This document shows positions 26,878 to 36,292 of a stretch of 64,000 nucleotides of DNA, piece by piece. Each line of letters starts with the position of its first letter. The first letter of the stretch is position 1. The notes under the pieces are model-generated. The model did no database searches, had not been told where the DNA came from, and saw only the letters and a program-made list of their open reading frames with translations. This DNA comes from Evansella sp. AB-P1. Its GTDB lineage: Bacteria > Bacillota > Bacilli > Bacillales > Salisediminibacteriaceae. The translations under genes were made by a program, and so were the position numbers. Where the stretch lies: assembly GCF_029688925.1 (NCBI RefSeq), contig NZ_JARUKY010000014.1, positions 1 to 64,000 on the forward strand, written 5' to 3'.

Positions 26878-28722
26878 ATGTATCGTAATTTAGAAGAATG
26901 TATCCTTCACTTAGAGAAAAACGGACACCTCATTCGTATTAAAGAGGAAGTTGATCCCTACCTAGAAATGGCTGCAATCCATATGAAGGCATATGCAGCT
27001 GGAGGACCTGCAATATTATTTGAAAACGTTAAAGGATCAAAATATAAGGCAGTCTCCAATTTATTTGGAACAGTGGAAAGAAGCAAGATTATTTTTGAAA
27101 AGACATGGGAAGCCACACAAAACGTCATTTCCTTAAGAAATGACCCAATGAAAGCATTAAAAAATCCATTTAAACAGATGAATAGTGGGGTTACTGCAAC
27201 GAAAGCACTTCCCATGAAAAAATCAAAGGGTATACCAGCTCATTTTGAAGAAATTAATATATCTGATCTACCACTTATCCATCATTGGCCAGATGATGGT
27301 GGTGCATTTGTCACCTTGCCTCAAGTGTATTCAGAAGATCCTGAAAAGCCAGGAATTATGAATGCCAATTTAGGAATGTATAGAGTTCAACTAAGTGGTA
27401 ACGAATACGAGATGGACAAAGAGATAGGACTTCATTATCAAATCCATCGTGGAATAGGGGTCCATCAGCATAAGGCAACAAAACAAAGTAAACCATTAAA
27501 GGTCAGTATTTTTATTGGGGGACCTCCCTCCCATACATTAGCAGCTGTTATGCCTCTACCAGAAGGGTTATCGGAAATGACTGTAGCTGGAATGCTAGCT
27601 GGACGTCGATTTCGGTACAGCTATATGGATGGCTATTGTATTAGTCATGATGCTGATTTTGTTATAACTGGTGAAATTCATCCTGGAGAGACAAAGCCAG
27701 AGGGCCCATTTGGAGATCACCTTGGCTACTATAGTTTAGTTCACGAGTTCCCGTTAATGAAAGTTCACAAGGTTTATGGCAGAAAAAATGCTATTTGGCC
27801 ATTTACCGTTGTTGGTCGTCCTCCTCAAGAAGACACAGCCTTTGGTGACCTTATTCATGAATTAACAGGAGGAGCAATTAAACAAGAAATACCTGGGGTA
27901 AAGGAAGTTCATGCCGTTGATGCAGCAGGGGTACACCCCTTACTTTTTGCTATTGGAAGTGAACGATATACTCCTTATCAAAAGGTGAAGCAGCCAGCAG
28001 AGCTTCTTACTATTTCAAACCGTATTTTAGGAACTGGGCAATTAAGCTTAGCGAAGTATTTGTTTATTGCTGCTGAAGAGAATCAATCTCTTGATACTCA
28101 TAAAGAGGAAGAATTCTTATCGTACTTGCTAGAACGAATGGACTTTCACCGAGACATTCATTTTCAAACAAACACGACAATTGATACATTAGATTATTCT
28201 GGGACAGGCTTGAATACTGGAAGTAAAGTAGTCTTTGCCGCTTGTGGTGACAAAAAACGTGACTTATGTATGGAAGTTCCAGATCCTTTAAAGGATTTAG
28301 GAGAATTCGGACAAGCACAACTGGTCATGCCAGGTATTGTAGCTGTAGAAGGACCTAAATTTGAAAACTATGAAGACACAGAACAACAAATGAAGCGTTT
28401 ATCTGACGCAGTGTCGGCAAAAGGAGAATTAACCTCCTGTCCAATGATCATCTTATGTGATGATAGTAAATTTTTAAGCGAAGAATTAAGTAATTTCCTT
28501 TGGGTAACATTTACTCGAAGTAACCCATCCCATGATATGTATGGTATAAATAGCTTTTACGACAACAAGCATTGGGGCTGTGACAACGTGATCATTGATG
28601 CACGAACAAAGCCACATCACGCACCACCATTAATCCCAGACCCAAATGCAGAAGCAAAAGCAGACCAAATTTGGCAACAAGCAATTCGTGGGGACGGTTC
28701 TCATGAGTCATTCCAAGATTAA
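26878..28722 (+). CDS. UbiD-family decarboxylase (probable menaquinone biosynthesis type)
   Basis: A 614-residue UbiD-like enzyme expected to use prenylated FMN to decarboxylate an aromatic acid. Motifs include GGPPSHTLAAVMPLPEG, the cofactor/active-site region GEIHPGETKPEGPFGDHLGYY with the conserved Glu, and KQEIPGVKEVHAVDAAGVH. At over 600 residues it matches the long decarboxylase of the futalosine route (MqnL-like) rather than 470-residue BsdC. No other mqn genes or UbiX partner are in the window, so the pathway is inferred. The ATG at 26878 follows AGGAG. The last ten residues (GDGSHESFQD) are encoded by an intergenic repeat. Confidence 0.78.
   Translation: MYRNLEECILHLEKNGHLIRIKEEVDPYLEMAAIHMKAYAAGGPAILFENVKGSKYKAVSNLFGTVERSKIIFEKTWEATQNVISLRNDPMKALKNPFKQMNSGVTATKALPMKKSKGIPAHFEEINISDLPLIHHWPDDGGAFVTLPQVYSEDPEKPGIMNANLGMYRVQLSGNEYEMDKEIGLHYQIHRGIGVHQHKATKQSKPLKVSIFIGGPPSHTLAAVMPLPEGLSEMTVAGMLAGRRFRYSYMDGYCISHDADFVITGEIHPGETKPEGPFGDHLGYYSLVHEFPLMKVHKVYGRKNAIWPFTVVGRPPQEDTAFGDLIHELTGGAIKQEIPGVKEVHAVDAAGVHPLLFAIGSERYTPYQKVKQPAELLTISNRILGTGQLSLAKYLFIAAEENQSLDTHKEEEFLSYLLERMDFHRDIHFQTNTTIDTLDYSGTGLNTGSKVVFAACGDKKRDLCMEVPDPLKDLGEFGQAQLVMPGIVAVEGPKFENYEDTEQQMKRLSDAVSAKGELTSCPMIILCDDSKFLSEELSNFLWVTFTRSNPSHDMYGINSFYDNKHWGCDNVIIDARTKPHHAPPLIPDPNAEAKADQIWQQAIRGDGSHESFQD
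28689..28710. repeat. GGGACGGTTCT repeat half, inside the 3' end of the UbiD-family gene
   Basis: TGGGGACGGTTCTCATGAGT is one arm of the GGGACGGTTCTTTTGACTC-type hairpin seen complete at 35095, 35733 and 44348. Here it is read as codons for the C-terminal residues GDGSHES. Confidence 0.75.
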
Positions 28723-28761
28723 GTAATTCAATTTTCTTGTAGAAAAATTGAATAAAAGAAT

Positions 28762-28803
28762 AAAAATAGTGCTAAACAACATTATGTTTAGCACTATTTT
28801 TTT
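28762..28803 (+). terminator. Terminator after the UbiD-family gene
   Basis: AAAATAGTGCTAAAC pairs with GTTTAGCACTATTTT, followed by T; a 15-bp stem with an 8-nt loop. Confidence 0.9.
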
Positions 28804-29059
28804 GTCGGGATATGAACAATAGTATGTGTTTGAGCTGAAATTAACATATGAAATCACATTATTATTAACACATTGTCACTGCACTAATTGTAGTGAGAAT
28901 CGGGTTGCTATTTGTATGTTAATTTCACAAATAATTATAAGGTAATTTATAAGAACAGAGTTCGTGAAGAAAAGTTCTAAAGGAAATGGGGCAGGATAAC
29001 TTAACAAAACAATAGATTAATGTGTAATAATTATTTTAATTTTTTATGGAGTGATTAAA

Positions 29060-29716
29060 ATGAAACAAGGGGTTTGGGAAAAAGAATATAGAAATGTTGA
29101 TAACTTATGGGGATTTACTCCAAACAATATGTTGTCAAACTACATTGACCTTGTTCCTAAAAGTGGAAAGATATTAGATATTGGTATTGGAGAAGGTAGA
29201 AATGCCCTATTTTTTGCTAAGCACGGATATGAGGTAGAAGGAATAGATATTTCTGAGACTGCAATAAGTAGGTGTTTGGAACTTTCAAAAGAATACAATC
29301 TTAATATCCATGCTAAAGTTGATGACATTAGAGAATATAATATTAAGAATGAAGTGTATTCCCTAATAATTCTATCTAACGTACTAAACTTTTTCTCTGA
29401 TAACGATATTAGTGAAATAATTACCAAATTGAAGAATGGGTTAAAAGAAAATGGCTTAGTGTATATAAATGTCTTTGACAATGAAGAACCAAGTATAGCG
29501 AAAGCAAAAGAAAGATGTAAGCAGGTAGCTGATTTTACATATTACGATGAGAAAAATAAAATGTATCATCATTATTTTACTCAAGACGAGCTAGAAAATT
29601 TAGTGGGAGATTATAAAACTATCAGCTTGGTTAAATCACGTTTTTTAGACATTACCCACGGTCAACCACACTATCACAGTACATTAGAAATTTTATCTAA
29701 AAAAACTAAGGCATAA
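29060..29716 (+). CDS. Class I SAM-dependent methyltransferase
   Basis: A 218-residue methyltransferase. The SAM-binding glycine motif is GKILDIGIGEGRNALFFAKHGYEVEGIDIS, read in parts as DIGIGEGRN and VEGIDIS; post-motifs VDDIREYNI and LIILSNVLNFFSD follow. The N-terminus WEKEYRNVDNLWGFTPNNML resembles the TehB/UbiE-like small methyltransferases acting on small molecules or metalloid oxyanions. The substrate is unknown. The ATG at 29060 follows TATGGAGTGATTAAA; a GTG at 29051 is in frame. It is monocistronic. Confidence 0.82.
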   Translation: MKQGVWEKEYRNVDNLWGFTPNNMLSNYIDLVPKSGKILDIGIGEGRNALFFAKHGYEVEGIDISETAISRCLELSKEYNLNIHAKVDDIREYNIKNEVYSLIILSNVLNFFSDNDISEIITKLKNGLKENGLVYINVFDNEEPSIAKAKERCKQVADFTYYDEKNKMYHHYFTQDELENLVGDYKTISLVKSRFLDITHGQPHYHSTLEILSKKTKA

Positions 29717-29822
29717 TCCCATTGTTCTTGTACTAACACACCCTACCTATTATTAGGTTAGCCAAAATGCTAAAATATTTCTGATTGAGCTTTTAGTTGA
29801 AGCAAATAAATAAAAAGAATTA

Positions 29823-29853
29823 AACCACGCTTGGATTTCTCCCAAGCGTGGTT
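29823..29853. terminator. Hairpin between the methyltransferase and hemAT genes
   Basis: A 12-bp stem AACCACGCTTGG / CCAAGCGTGGTT. On the minus strand it is followed by TTTAATTCTTTTTATTT; on the plus strand the T-tract is weak. It separates the convergent genes. Confidence 0.65.
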
Positions 29854-30011
29854 GTAAGTATTTTAGTATGTAAATTAATATTTGATATGAAATTATATGG
29901 TGTTGTATAACATTTCTCCACGTTATCCGAACTACTTACACTCAGTTGTCTTTTTTCTTTCAAAATTAGTTCTTTCATAGTTCTTTATTGATAAACATAG
30001 CCTGGAATTGA

Positions 30012-31304
30012 TTATTGCATTTCCTCTGTTACTATTGTTAAATGGTCTGCGGAAGCAGCTACCTCATCAAAAGCACCACCAAGTTCGTTTACGATAGATA
30101 CAAATGAGGCTAACTCATTCTCAATTTTACTATTATGTTTTTTCGTCTTCTCCATAGTACTTAATATCTCTTCAAACTCCTCTGATGTTTTCCCCATTGA
30201 TTCATTACCAATCATAATAACATTCCTAATCTGCTCCAACGATTCAGTTACTTCCTCAACTTGTGATTCTGTTGTTCCTATTAAATTATTTACATTTGTT
30301 GCAGAATTCTTTGTTTGTTCAGACAATTTACGAATTTCACCTGCTACCACTGCAAATCCACGTCCTACGTCACCTGCTCTGGCTGCTTCAATAGCAGCAT
30401 TTAATGATAATAGATTTGTTTGATCTGCAATCCCAGTAACGATATTTACGATCTCCTGCATCTCTTTTGAATTTTCTAATAATACATGAACATCTTTTGA
30501 AATATTGTCCAATGATTGAGATATATTCAACATGTTTTTCGTTTGATTATGTACTCGATTTTTCCCTTTCTCTGCTCTTTCTTGAGCTCGAGAAGATAGC
30601 TGTGTACCTGTGCACGCTAATGAAGTGATTTCTCCTGACTGTGACACCAATTGTTGAAAGGATGCATTTGTTTGTTCTGAAATTGCTGCTAAATTTTCCG
30701 AAGCATTTGCAACATTGCTCCGAATTTGTTTCTTTCCTTCCTCTAATTTCTCTTTTAATCTTTCAGACTCATTATCATAAGCTTCAAGAACTAACTGTTG
30801 TTCTAAGTTCAATATTTTAGATACAGCTTTTATTGCTAATAAGGCGTCTTTTTTATTCGATATATTCTGATCTATAATGTCTACAAGGGATAATAGTAAA
30901 TCTTGGAATGCACTCATATACCATTTCGTTTGTAGTCCAATTTTCACATGCATTTGTGCAATTTTTGTACGTTTTGAAAAGTAGGTTTCATCAATTATTC
31001 CGTTAAACATTTCAGTAATATGTATTTTAAGCGTTTTCTTTAAGCGATCAATAGAACTATTGTCATTAATCATTGAAACTAATGTTGATTCTATTTCGAG
31101 ATTTTTATAAAATTGTTTAACAATGCTTTCAATGTTTTCCTCCACAAAAGGCTGGATGGAATAAATAATGTTCAAGTCAACCTCTGTAAGATTTATCATT
31201 TGAACCTGTCTTTCTAACTCACTGTTTTTTGGAATTATAATCTTTCCATGTTGACTTTCAAAATTAAAATCAGAATTACTATTGTTTTTCTTCTTAAAAA
31301 ACAT
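30012..31304 (-). CDS. hemAT: Globin-coupled aerotaxis transducer HemAT
   Basis: A soluble oxygen sensor of about 430 residues signalling to the CheA chemotaxis kinase. The N-terminal protoglobin domain (about 30-185) has the proximal haem His in [17 protein letters not shown] (about residue 119). The C-terminal methyl-accepting signalling domain has the hairpin tip [20 protein letters not shown] and [18 protein letters not shown]. No membrane segment is present, as in B. subtilis HemAT. The second Met (31304) is favoured because TTAGGGGG lies 6 nt before it; the first is 6 nt upstream. It stands alone. The oxygen-linked cluster at 37-41 kb may share its physiology. Confidence 0.9.
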   Translation of the reverse strand: MFFKKKNNSNSDFNFESQHGKIIIPKNSELERQVQMINLTEVDLNIIYSIQPFVEENIESIVKQFYKNLEIESTLVSMINDNSSIDRLKKTLKIHITEMFNGIIDETYFSKRTKIAQMHVKIGLQTKWYMSAFQDLLLSLVDIIDQNISNKKDALLAIKAVSKILNLEQQLVLEAYDNESERLKEKLEEGKKQIRSNVANASENLAAISEQTNASFQQLVSQSGEITSLACTGTQLSSRAQERAEKGKNRVHNQTKNMLNISQSLDNISKDVHVLLENSKEMQEIVNIVTGIADQTNLLSLNAAIEAARAGDVGRGFAVVAGEIRKLSEQTKNSATNVNNLIGTTESQVEEVTESLEQIRNVIMIGNESMGKTSEEFEEILSTMEKTKKHNSKIENELASFVSIVNELGGAFDEVAASADHLTIVTEEMQ

Positions 31305-31679
31305 GGTCATCCCCCTAAATCTTTTTTTACTAAAAGATCTAAAAAGCTATAAAAATAAATTACGATTAGTTTTTTATAGCAAATTTCATGTTGCACAACT
31401 ATATCTACACCCCAACATTTTTACAAAATTTCCATTTATTATTTCTAACGTTTTCATTATCAATATATAGTAAATGTGAACTATGTACAATTGAATCGAT
31501 CTCCCAACACTTCCATTTAAACCCTTTTTATAAACATGTATAAATTGGAACTATATAATTGGAAAATTGTGGTTTTGTTTGTTTTAGTTATTCATTTTAC
31601 AAAACAACTGATTCAAAAGGCCGATTTTTATTAAAGCTTAGAATCCACATCTTGCTTTACATAACTTCCATAAAAACGA

Positions 31680-31697
31680 CTCATGAGAACCGTCCCG
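31680..31697. repeat. GGGACGGTTCT repeat half upstream of the riboswitch
   Basis: CTCATGAGAACCGTCCCG is the inverse arm of the hairpin family. The matching arm, GGGGACGATTCTCATGAATC, lies at the 3' end of the ATPase gene, so the pair brackets the riboswitch-ATPase unit in inverted orientation. Confidence 0.65.
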
Positions 31698-31799
31698 CTG
31701 CACCACAAAATATTAAATTTTTGTGAACTAGCTTTATTATTTTTTGAATTGTGCTATTATATGAAAATATTAATCTATTTTTTTATATACATATATATA

Positions 31800-31948
31800 C
31801 AAAGGGGAGTAGCGTTGGAATGATTTTCATTCATTCCAAAATAAAGTCGTCATGACATGATCTAATGGATCATCGGCTTTATTGACCTAACATGTTTAGC
31901 GAGACCTTTGTCTTTCCATTTTGGACAGGCAAAGGTCTCGTTTTTTTT
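31800..31948 (+). ncRNA. yybP-ykoY manganese riboswitch with terminator
   Basis: The leader starts CAAAGGGGAGTAGCG and ends with GCGAGACCTTTG, the two conserved internal-loop sequences of the yybP-ykoY aptamer, which senses Mn2+. GAGACCTTTG (31901-31910) can instead pair with CAAAGGTCTC, followed by eight T, forming a terminator. This is the classical transcription-control layout: Mn2+ binding to the aptamer should prevent termination and turn on the downstream cation ATPase. An extra stem GGAATGATTTTCATTCATTCC follows the first conserved block. Confidence 0.9.
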
Positions 31949-32048
31949 GTATAAAAAAGAACTCAAGCACGCAGGAGGTGGTAAAGCTTAATATCTATTC
32001 ACTCAAGGCGGGATCAAAATAATAGATAGTTAGAAAGGGAAATGTGAG

Positions 32049-34694
32049 ATGATCGTCTATCAAAAAGCTGCAGAAGAAGTCCTATCAGATATTCATTCTT
32101 CAAAAGAAGGCCTTTCAAAGGAAGAAGCTTTCAGAAGACTAGAAAGAGACGGCTACAATGAAATTGGAGAAGTGAAAAAAGCCTCCATTTTGCAGTTGTT
32201 CCTAGAAAGCTTTAAGGATGCAATGGTAGTAGTACTACTCATTGCTGCAGGAGTTCAACTCGTTTTAGGAGAGTATGTAGAATCTATAATCATCTTTATT
32301 GTTCTAGTCATGAACGCCATCATCAGTGTCGTTCAAACAAAAAAAGCAGAAAGCTCCTTAGATGCACTTCGGAAAATGTCTGCTCCCACAGCAAAAGTTA
32401 TACGAAACGGGGTAAAGGAAACCATTCCTGCAAGAGAGTTAGTCCCTGGTGATATCGTTCTATTAGAAGCTGGTGATTACGTTCCTGCCGATGGACGAAT
32501 CATTGAAAACAGTTCCTTAAAAGTGAATGAAGGAATGCTTACTGGAGAATCAGAAGCAGTAAGCAAGGAGATAAATATTATTTCAGAAGAAGTGACAATA
32601 GGTGATCGTCTAAACATGGTCTTTAGCTCCTCCTTAGTTGTGTATGGACGAGCTACCGTTGTGGTTAGTGCTACAGGCTTGAATACAGAGATAGGTAAGA
32701 TTGCTGATATGCTTCAGCGTGCAGAAGCAAAGCAAACACCATTACAGAGAAAGCTAGATGTATTTAGTAAAAAACTAGGAATTGCGATTTTAGTATTAAG
32801 TATCTTTATTTTTTTAGTAGAGGTTAGTAGAATTTGGCTTGGACCTGCAACAGCAGATACAGCAGGAGCTATTCTTTCAGCATTAATGTTTGCAGTAGCT
32901 GTTGCTGTTGCCGCTATTCCAGAAGCACTTCAATCAATTGTAACGATAGTCCTCTCCGTAGGGACACACAAGATGGCAAAGCGTCACGCCATTATCCGTA
33001 AGCTTCCAGCAGTTGAAACCTTAGGCTCCACAAGCGTTATTTGTACAGATAAAACTGGAACATTAACACAGAACAAAATGACTGTCATGGAGCATTTTAA
33101 CCTTGGTCATTATCGCGTTAGTCTTCCTGAAAAACCTCAAGAATGGACAGCAACAGAAGCTGAGCTCATGAATACTGCTATACTATGTAATGATTCTTCA
33201 ATTTTGCAGGATGGAAAGGAAATTGGCGATCCTACAGAGGTTGCACTCGTACGTTTTGCAAATAAAAAAGGGTACAATGTGGAACAAATTCGAAATAGCT
33301 ATCCACGGATAGGTGAACTTCCTTTTGATTCCGATCGAAAGAGAATGTCTACCCTACACGAAGTGAAAGGGAAGAAAAGACTTTATATAAAAGGTGGACC
33401 TGACGTCGTTCTCTCCCTTGTAAATCGTGTTTATATAAATGGAGAGGTACAGCCCCTTACGAAAGAATATTTAAACCAATTCAATAAAGCAAACGAAGAT
33501 TTTTCCGAACAAGCATTACGTGTACTAGCTTTTGCCTATAAAGACGTAGATAAAAGAAAATATGAGGTAGGAATTGAAGACGAGCAGGGTCTCGTTCTTG
33601 TTGGATTACTGGCCATGATAGATCCTCCTCGAGATGAAGTTTATGATTCCATTGCTCAAGCGAAAGATGCAGGTATTCGTACAGTAATGATTACTGGAGA
33701 TCATAAAACAACAGCGCAAGCTATAGCAAGAGAAATTGGGATTATGGAAAATGGTGATGTGGCAGTGACAGGTATGGAGCTTGATCAAATGTCAGATGAA
33801 GAATTAGATGAACGACTTGAACATATATCTGTTTATGCTCGCGTATCACCAGAAAACAAAATACGAATTGTTCGGCACTGGCAAAAAAAGAACCAGATTA
33901 CTGCAATGACAGGTGATGGGGTAAATGATGCCCCTGCTTTAAAACAAGCTGACATCGGTATTGGGATGGGAAGTGGAACAGATGTAGCAAAGGATGCTTC
34001 TGCTATGATCTTAACAGATGATAATTTCGTTTCCATCGTTAATGCCGTAAGCGTAGGCCGTACCGTTTTTGATAACATTAAAAAAGCAATTAGTTATCTT
34101 TTTGCCGGTAACTTAGGAGCAATCATTGCCATACTTTTTGCCGTTGTCATGAATTGGGCTAATCCTTTCACAGCATTGCAACTTCTATTTATTAATCTAG
34201 TTAACGATTCCCTTCCTGCCATTGCCCTTGGCATGGAAAAAGAGGAACCAGATGTAATGAAGCGAAAGCCTAGGAAAATGAATGAAGGGATATTTACAGG
34301 AAAAACCTTACGTGCTGTCGTTATAAGGGGAACGTTAATTGGGATAGCCGTTATTATTTCCCATTATATTGGTCTACAGCATTCCGACGAAATGGGAGTA
34401 GCAATGGCCTTTACAACACTCATACTTACGAGGACATTACAAACATTAGCAGCTAGATCCACCACACAAACAATTTTTGGGGTAGGCTTCTTTACTAATA
34501 AATATGTACTAGGTGCTCTCCTATTCTGCTTCACCTTATACAGCATTACCATTATGCCATTTGCCAGAGACGTTTTTGCCATTCCAGAAGCGTTCGGCTT
34601 TAACCAATGGCTAATAGCAGCTGGCCTATCAGTTGCAGCTGTAATCGTGATGGATTTGACGAAGTTGATTGGTGGATGGGGACGATTCTCATGA
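32049..34694 (+). CDS. P-type cation-transporting ATPase (P2 type, Ca2+/Mn2+)
   Basis: An 881-residue membrane pump, of the same class as B. subtilis YloB and bacterial Ca2+/Mn2+ exporters. It has an actuator TGES motif in GMLTGESEAV, the M4 ion-site segment AVAAIPEALQ, the phosphorylation motif CTDKTGTLTQN (Asp about 334), KGGPD for nucleotide binding, MITGDHKTTA, MTGDGVNDAPAL and transmembrane segments at both ends, including LLFINLVNDSLPAIALGMEK. The riboswitch upstream points to Mn2+ export as the physiological role. The ATG is preceded by AAAGGGAAATGTGAG. The last residues (WGRFS) are encoded by an intergenic repeat. Confidence 0.93.
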   Translation: MIVYQKAAEEVLSDIHSSKEGLSKEEAFRRLERDGYNEIGEVKKASILQLFLESFKDAMVVVLLIAAGVQLVLGEYVESIIIFIVLVMNAIISVVQTKKAESSLDALRKMSAPTAKVIRNGVKETIPARELVPGDIVLLEAGDYVPADGRIIENSSLKVNEGMLTGESEAVSKEINIISEEVTIGDRLNMVFSSSLVVYGRATVVVSATGLNTEIGKIADMLQRAEAKQTPLQRKLDVFSKKLGIAILVLSIFIFLVEVSRIWLGPATADTAGAILSALMFAVAVAVAAIPEALQSIVTIVLSVGTHKMAKRHAIIRKLPAVETLGSTSVICTDKTGTLTQNKMTVMEHFNLGHYRVSLPEKPQEWTATEAELMNTAILCNDSSILQDGKEIGDPTEVALVRFANKKGYNVEQIRNSYPRIGELPFDSDRKRMSTLHEVKGKKRLYIKGGPDVVLSLVNRVYINGEVQPLTKEYLNQFNKANEDFSEQALRVLAFAYKDVDKRKYEVGIEDEQGLVLVGLLAMIDPPRDEVYDSIAQAKDAGIRTVMITGDHKTTAQAIAREIGIMENGDVAVTGMELDQMSDEELDERLEHISVYARVSPENKIRIVRHWQKKNQITAMTGDGVNDAPALKQADIGIGMGSGTDVAKDASAMILTDDNFVSIVNAVSVGRTVFDNIKKAISYLFAGNLGAIIAILFAVVMNWANPFTALQLLFINLVNDSLPAIALGMEKEEPDVMKRKPRKMNEGIFTGKTLRAVVIRGTLIGIAVIISHYIGLQHSDEMGVAMAFTTLILTRTLQTLAARSTTQTIFGVGFFTNKYVLGALLFCFTLYSITIMPFARDVFAIPEAFGFNQWLIAAGLSVAAVIVMDLTKLIGGWGRFS

Positions 34695-34697
34695 ATC
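34677..34697. repeat. GGGACGGTTCT repeat half, inside the 3' end of the ATPase gene
   Basis: GGGGACGATTCTCATGAATC encodes the final GRFS of the ATPase and its TGA stop codon. Confidence 0.75.
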
Positions 34698-34766
34698 ATT
34701 CGTTTTGCTAAACAAATCATCCAGTGGAGTCGCTACTAATAAAAAACTAGAGTATTTTAATTGATT

Positions 34767-34811
34767 GAAGGAGCAATTAGTAGTTTAATCTACTAGTTGC
34801 TCCTTCTTTTT
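34767..34811 (+). terminator. Terminator after the P-type ATPase gene
   Basis: AAGGAGCAA and AGTAG pair with CTACT and TTGCTCCTT around TTTAAT, followed by CTTTTTC. Confidence 0.88.
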
Positions 34812-35094
34812 CTTGTGAAAGAAGTATGAAACATTAATCTAATGAATTTTTACTATACTTATTAGTATTACTTCGGGAATAAGAATCGGTACTCTGATAA
34901 TAGACCTATCTTTGAAGTTACTTTTATGTGTTTAATTAGTAACAGGCACATGGTTATCTTTATGAAAAACGAAGAAGAGTTTGTTAGATACTTAAAGAAA
35001 TACATATTTAATTAAGACCATCTGCACTTCTATCACTGGCGGGTGTTGGGTCGTCTCCTCATGATCGGTAGAACAGAGCTACTCAGAAGTAGAC

Positions 35095-35127
35095 AGACGG
35101 TTCTTTTGACTCACAAGAACCGTCCCT
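35095..35127. repeat. GGGACGGTTCT hairpin, complete copy
   Basis: AGACGGTTCTTTTGACTC is followed by the inverse arm ACAAGAACCGTCCCT. On the minus strand it lies directly after the stop codon of the next gene and could act as its 3' end. Confidence 0.85.
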
Positions 35128-35133
35128 ACGAAT

Positions 35134-35697
35134 CTATTCTTTTAATTTGTGTACTGTACTTAGAAAGATGGTTGCAAAAAAAATGGCGGATGCAAGGAAA
35201 GAAATGGAATAGATAAAATCAATATTTCTTCCCAAAACTTCTACTCTAAACCTTGCAGCACCATAAGTTGTTGGAGATAAGCAAATTAAAATAATGACAC
35301 ACCAAATAAATCTCATCCCATTTTTTGTCGGAGTATAGATGGCATTTGCGACCTTCTTACTATTTTTAAATATATACAAGACAGTACAAATATAGGCAAT
35401 CAGAAGCGAAACACCTAAGAAAATTCCTTCTCCTGAAAGTCTCCAAGAAGTCACGATCAAAAAGAAACTCGCAAGATTTCCACAAATGACCAAATATAGG
35501 ATGTGCCATTTTTTATCTTCATGTTTTACTAATATATAACCATAGATACTAACGGTTATTAAAACTGTCATCACTACCCAATACAAGATAGAATATAGTG
35601 GATTTGATTCTCCAACACTAATGGCTAAGAGTCCAGTCAAAAAGGGAAGCATACCTACAATATATATATTCTTTTTACTTGGCACATTAATCACCAA
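35134..35697 (-). CDS. Integral membrane protein of unknown function
   Basis: A 187-residue protein with five or six hydrophobic segments (for example IYIVGMLPFLTGLLAISVG and LASFFLIVTSW) and short loops. No motif is recognised; TPTKNGMRFIWCVIILICLS is a distinctive central segment. The start is a GTG at 35697 after AAGAGG with a short spacing; a GTG at 35688 is possible. It is downstream of the zinc-finger membrane protein on the same strand, with a hairpin repeat between them. Confidence 0.65.
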   Translation of the reverse strand: MVINVPSKKNIYIVGMLPFLTGLLAISVGESNPLYSILYWVVMTVLITVSIYGYILVKHEDKKWHILYLVICGNLASFFLIVTSWRLSGEGIFLGVSLLIAYICTVLYIFKNSKKVANAIYTPTKNGMRFIWCVIILICLSPTTYGAARFRVEVLGRNIDFIYSISFLASAIFFATIFLSTVHKLKE

Positions 35698-35732
35698 CCT
35701 CTTGAAGTAGAGTTATAAGGAAAGAAGGTAGA

Positions 35733-35766
35733 CGGTTCTTTTGGGTCAAAAGAACCGTCCCTACGA
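35733..35766. repeat. GGGACGGTTCT hairpin, complete copy
   Basis: AGACGGTTCTTTTGGGTC followed by AAAAGAACCGTCCCTACG. On the minus strand it provides the TAG stop codon of the zinc-finger membrane protein (TCG TAG GGA CGG). Confidence 0.85.
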
Positions 35767-36066
35767 ATCCATTAGCGTGTCCCTTTTATTCGTAAATTCA
35801 AAGAAAAATGGAGTAGCTAACATCGCGATCGTAAATAGTCCTATTCCAATATATACGTATGAGAGAAAGCCTATTTCTAAATAGAATCGAATGAAATAGC
35901 CAGGTAATAATAAGATAACTCCAGTAGGAATCATTGTTTTCCAGTTACTTTGTGGGGTGAGATGCTGTCTTTTTCCGCATTTTGGACACTCTTTCGACCA
36001 TAAATATCGCAAAGCTTCCATGTATGTATAGCTGTGTTTGCAAGACCAACACTTCGGTAATCTCAT
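35761..36066 (-). CDS. Zinc-finger membrane protein, TIGR04104 type
   Basis: A 101-residue protein with an N-terminal zinc ribbon (CWSCKHSYTYMEALRYL, then CPKCGKRQHLTPQ; two CxxC pairs about 20 residues apart) and two hydrophobic segments. This is the layout of the TIGR04104 family of small Bacillus membrane proteins of unknown function. The ATG at 36066 is preceded by AATGGAGGAACAGCA. The final residue and stop codon (S, TAG) lie in the adjoining hairpin repeat. Confidence 0.78.
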   Translation of the reverse strand: MRLPKCWSCKHSYTYMEALRYLWSKECPKCGKRQHLTPQSNWKTMIPTGVILLLPGYFIRFYLEIGFLSYVYIGIGLFTIAMLATPFFFEFTNKRDTLMDS

Positions 36067-36292
36067 TGCTGTTCCTCCATTCTAATACTCGAGACTATGA
36101 CAGTTCTAGATAAAATCCATCTTCTATTAGTATAAGATAAATATTCTTTTGTGAAAATCGGAAATAAAGTTCCTAACCTAAGCACGGCAAATAAATATTT
36201 ATAAAGTAATGTAACCCCTCACCATTTTGCTCTTTCAGTTAATGCACTTCCTATTTTTCGTTCTCATTTTTTACACCTGGATGGTGTAATTT

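Noticed and set aside
34955-35015. Short frame MKNEEEFVRYLKKYIFN
   Set aside because: Only 17 codons with no ribosome binding site; it could be a gene remnant but cannot be supported.
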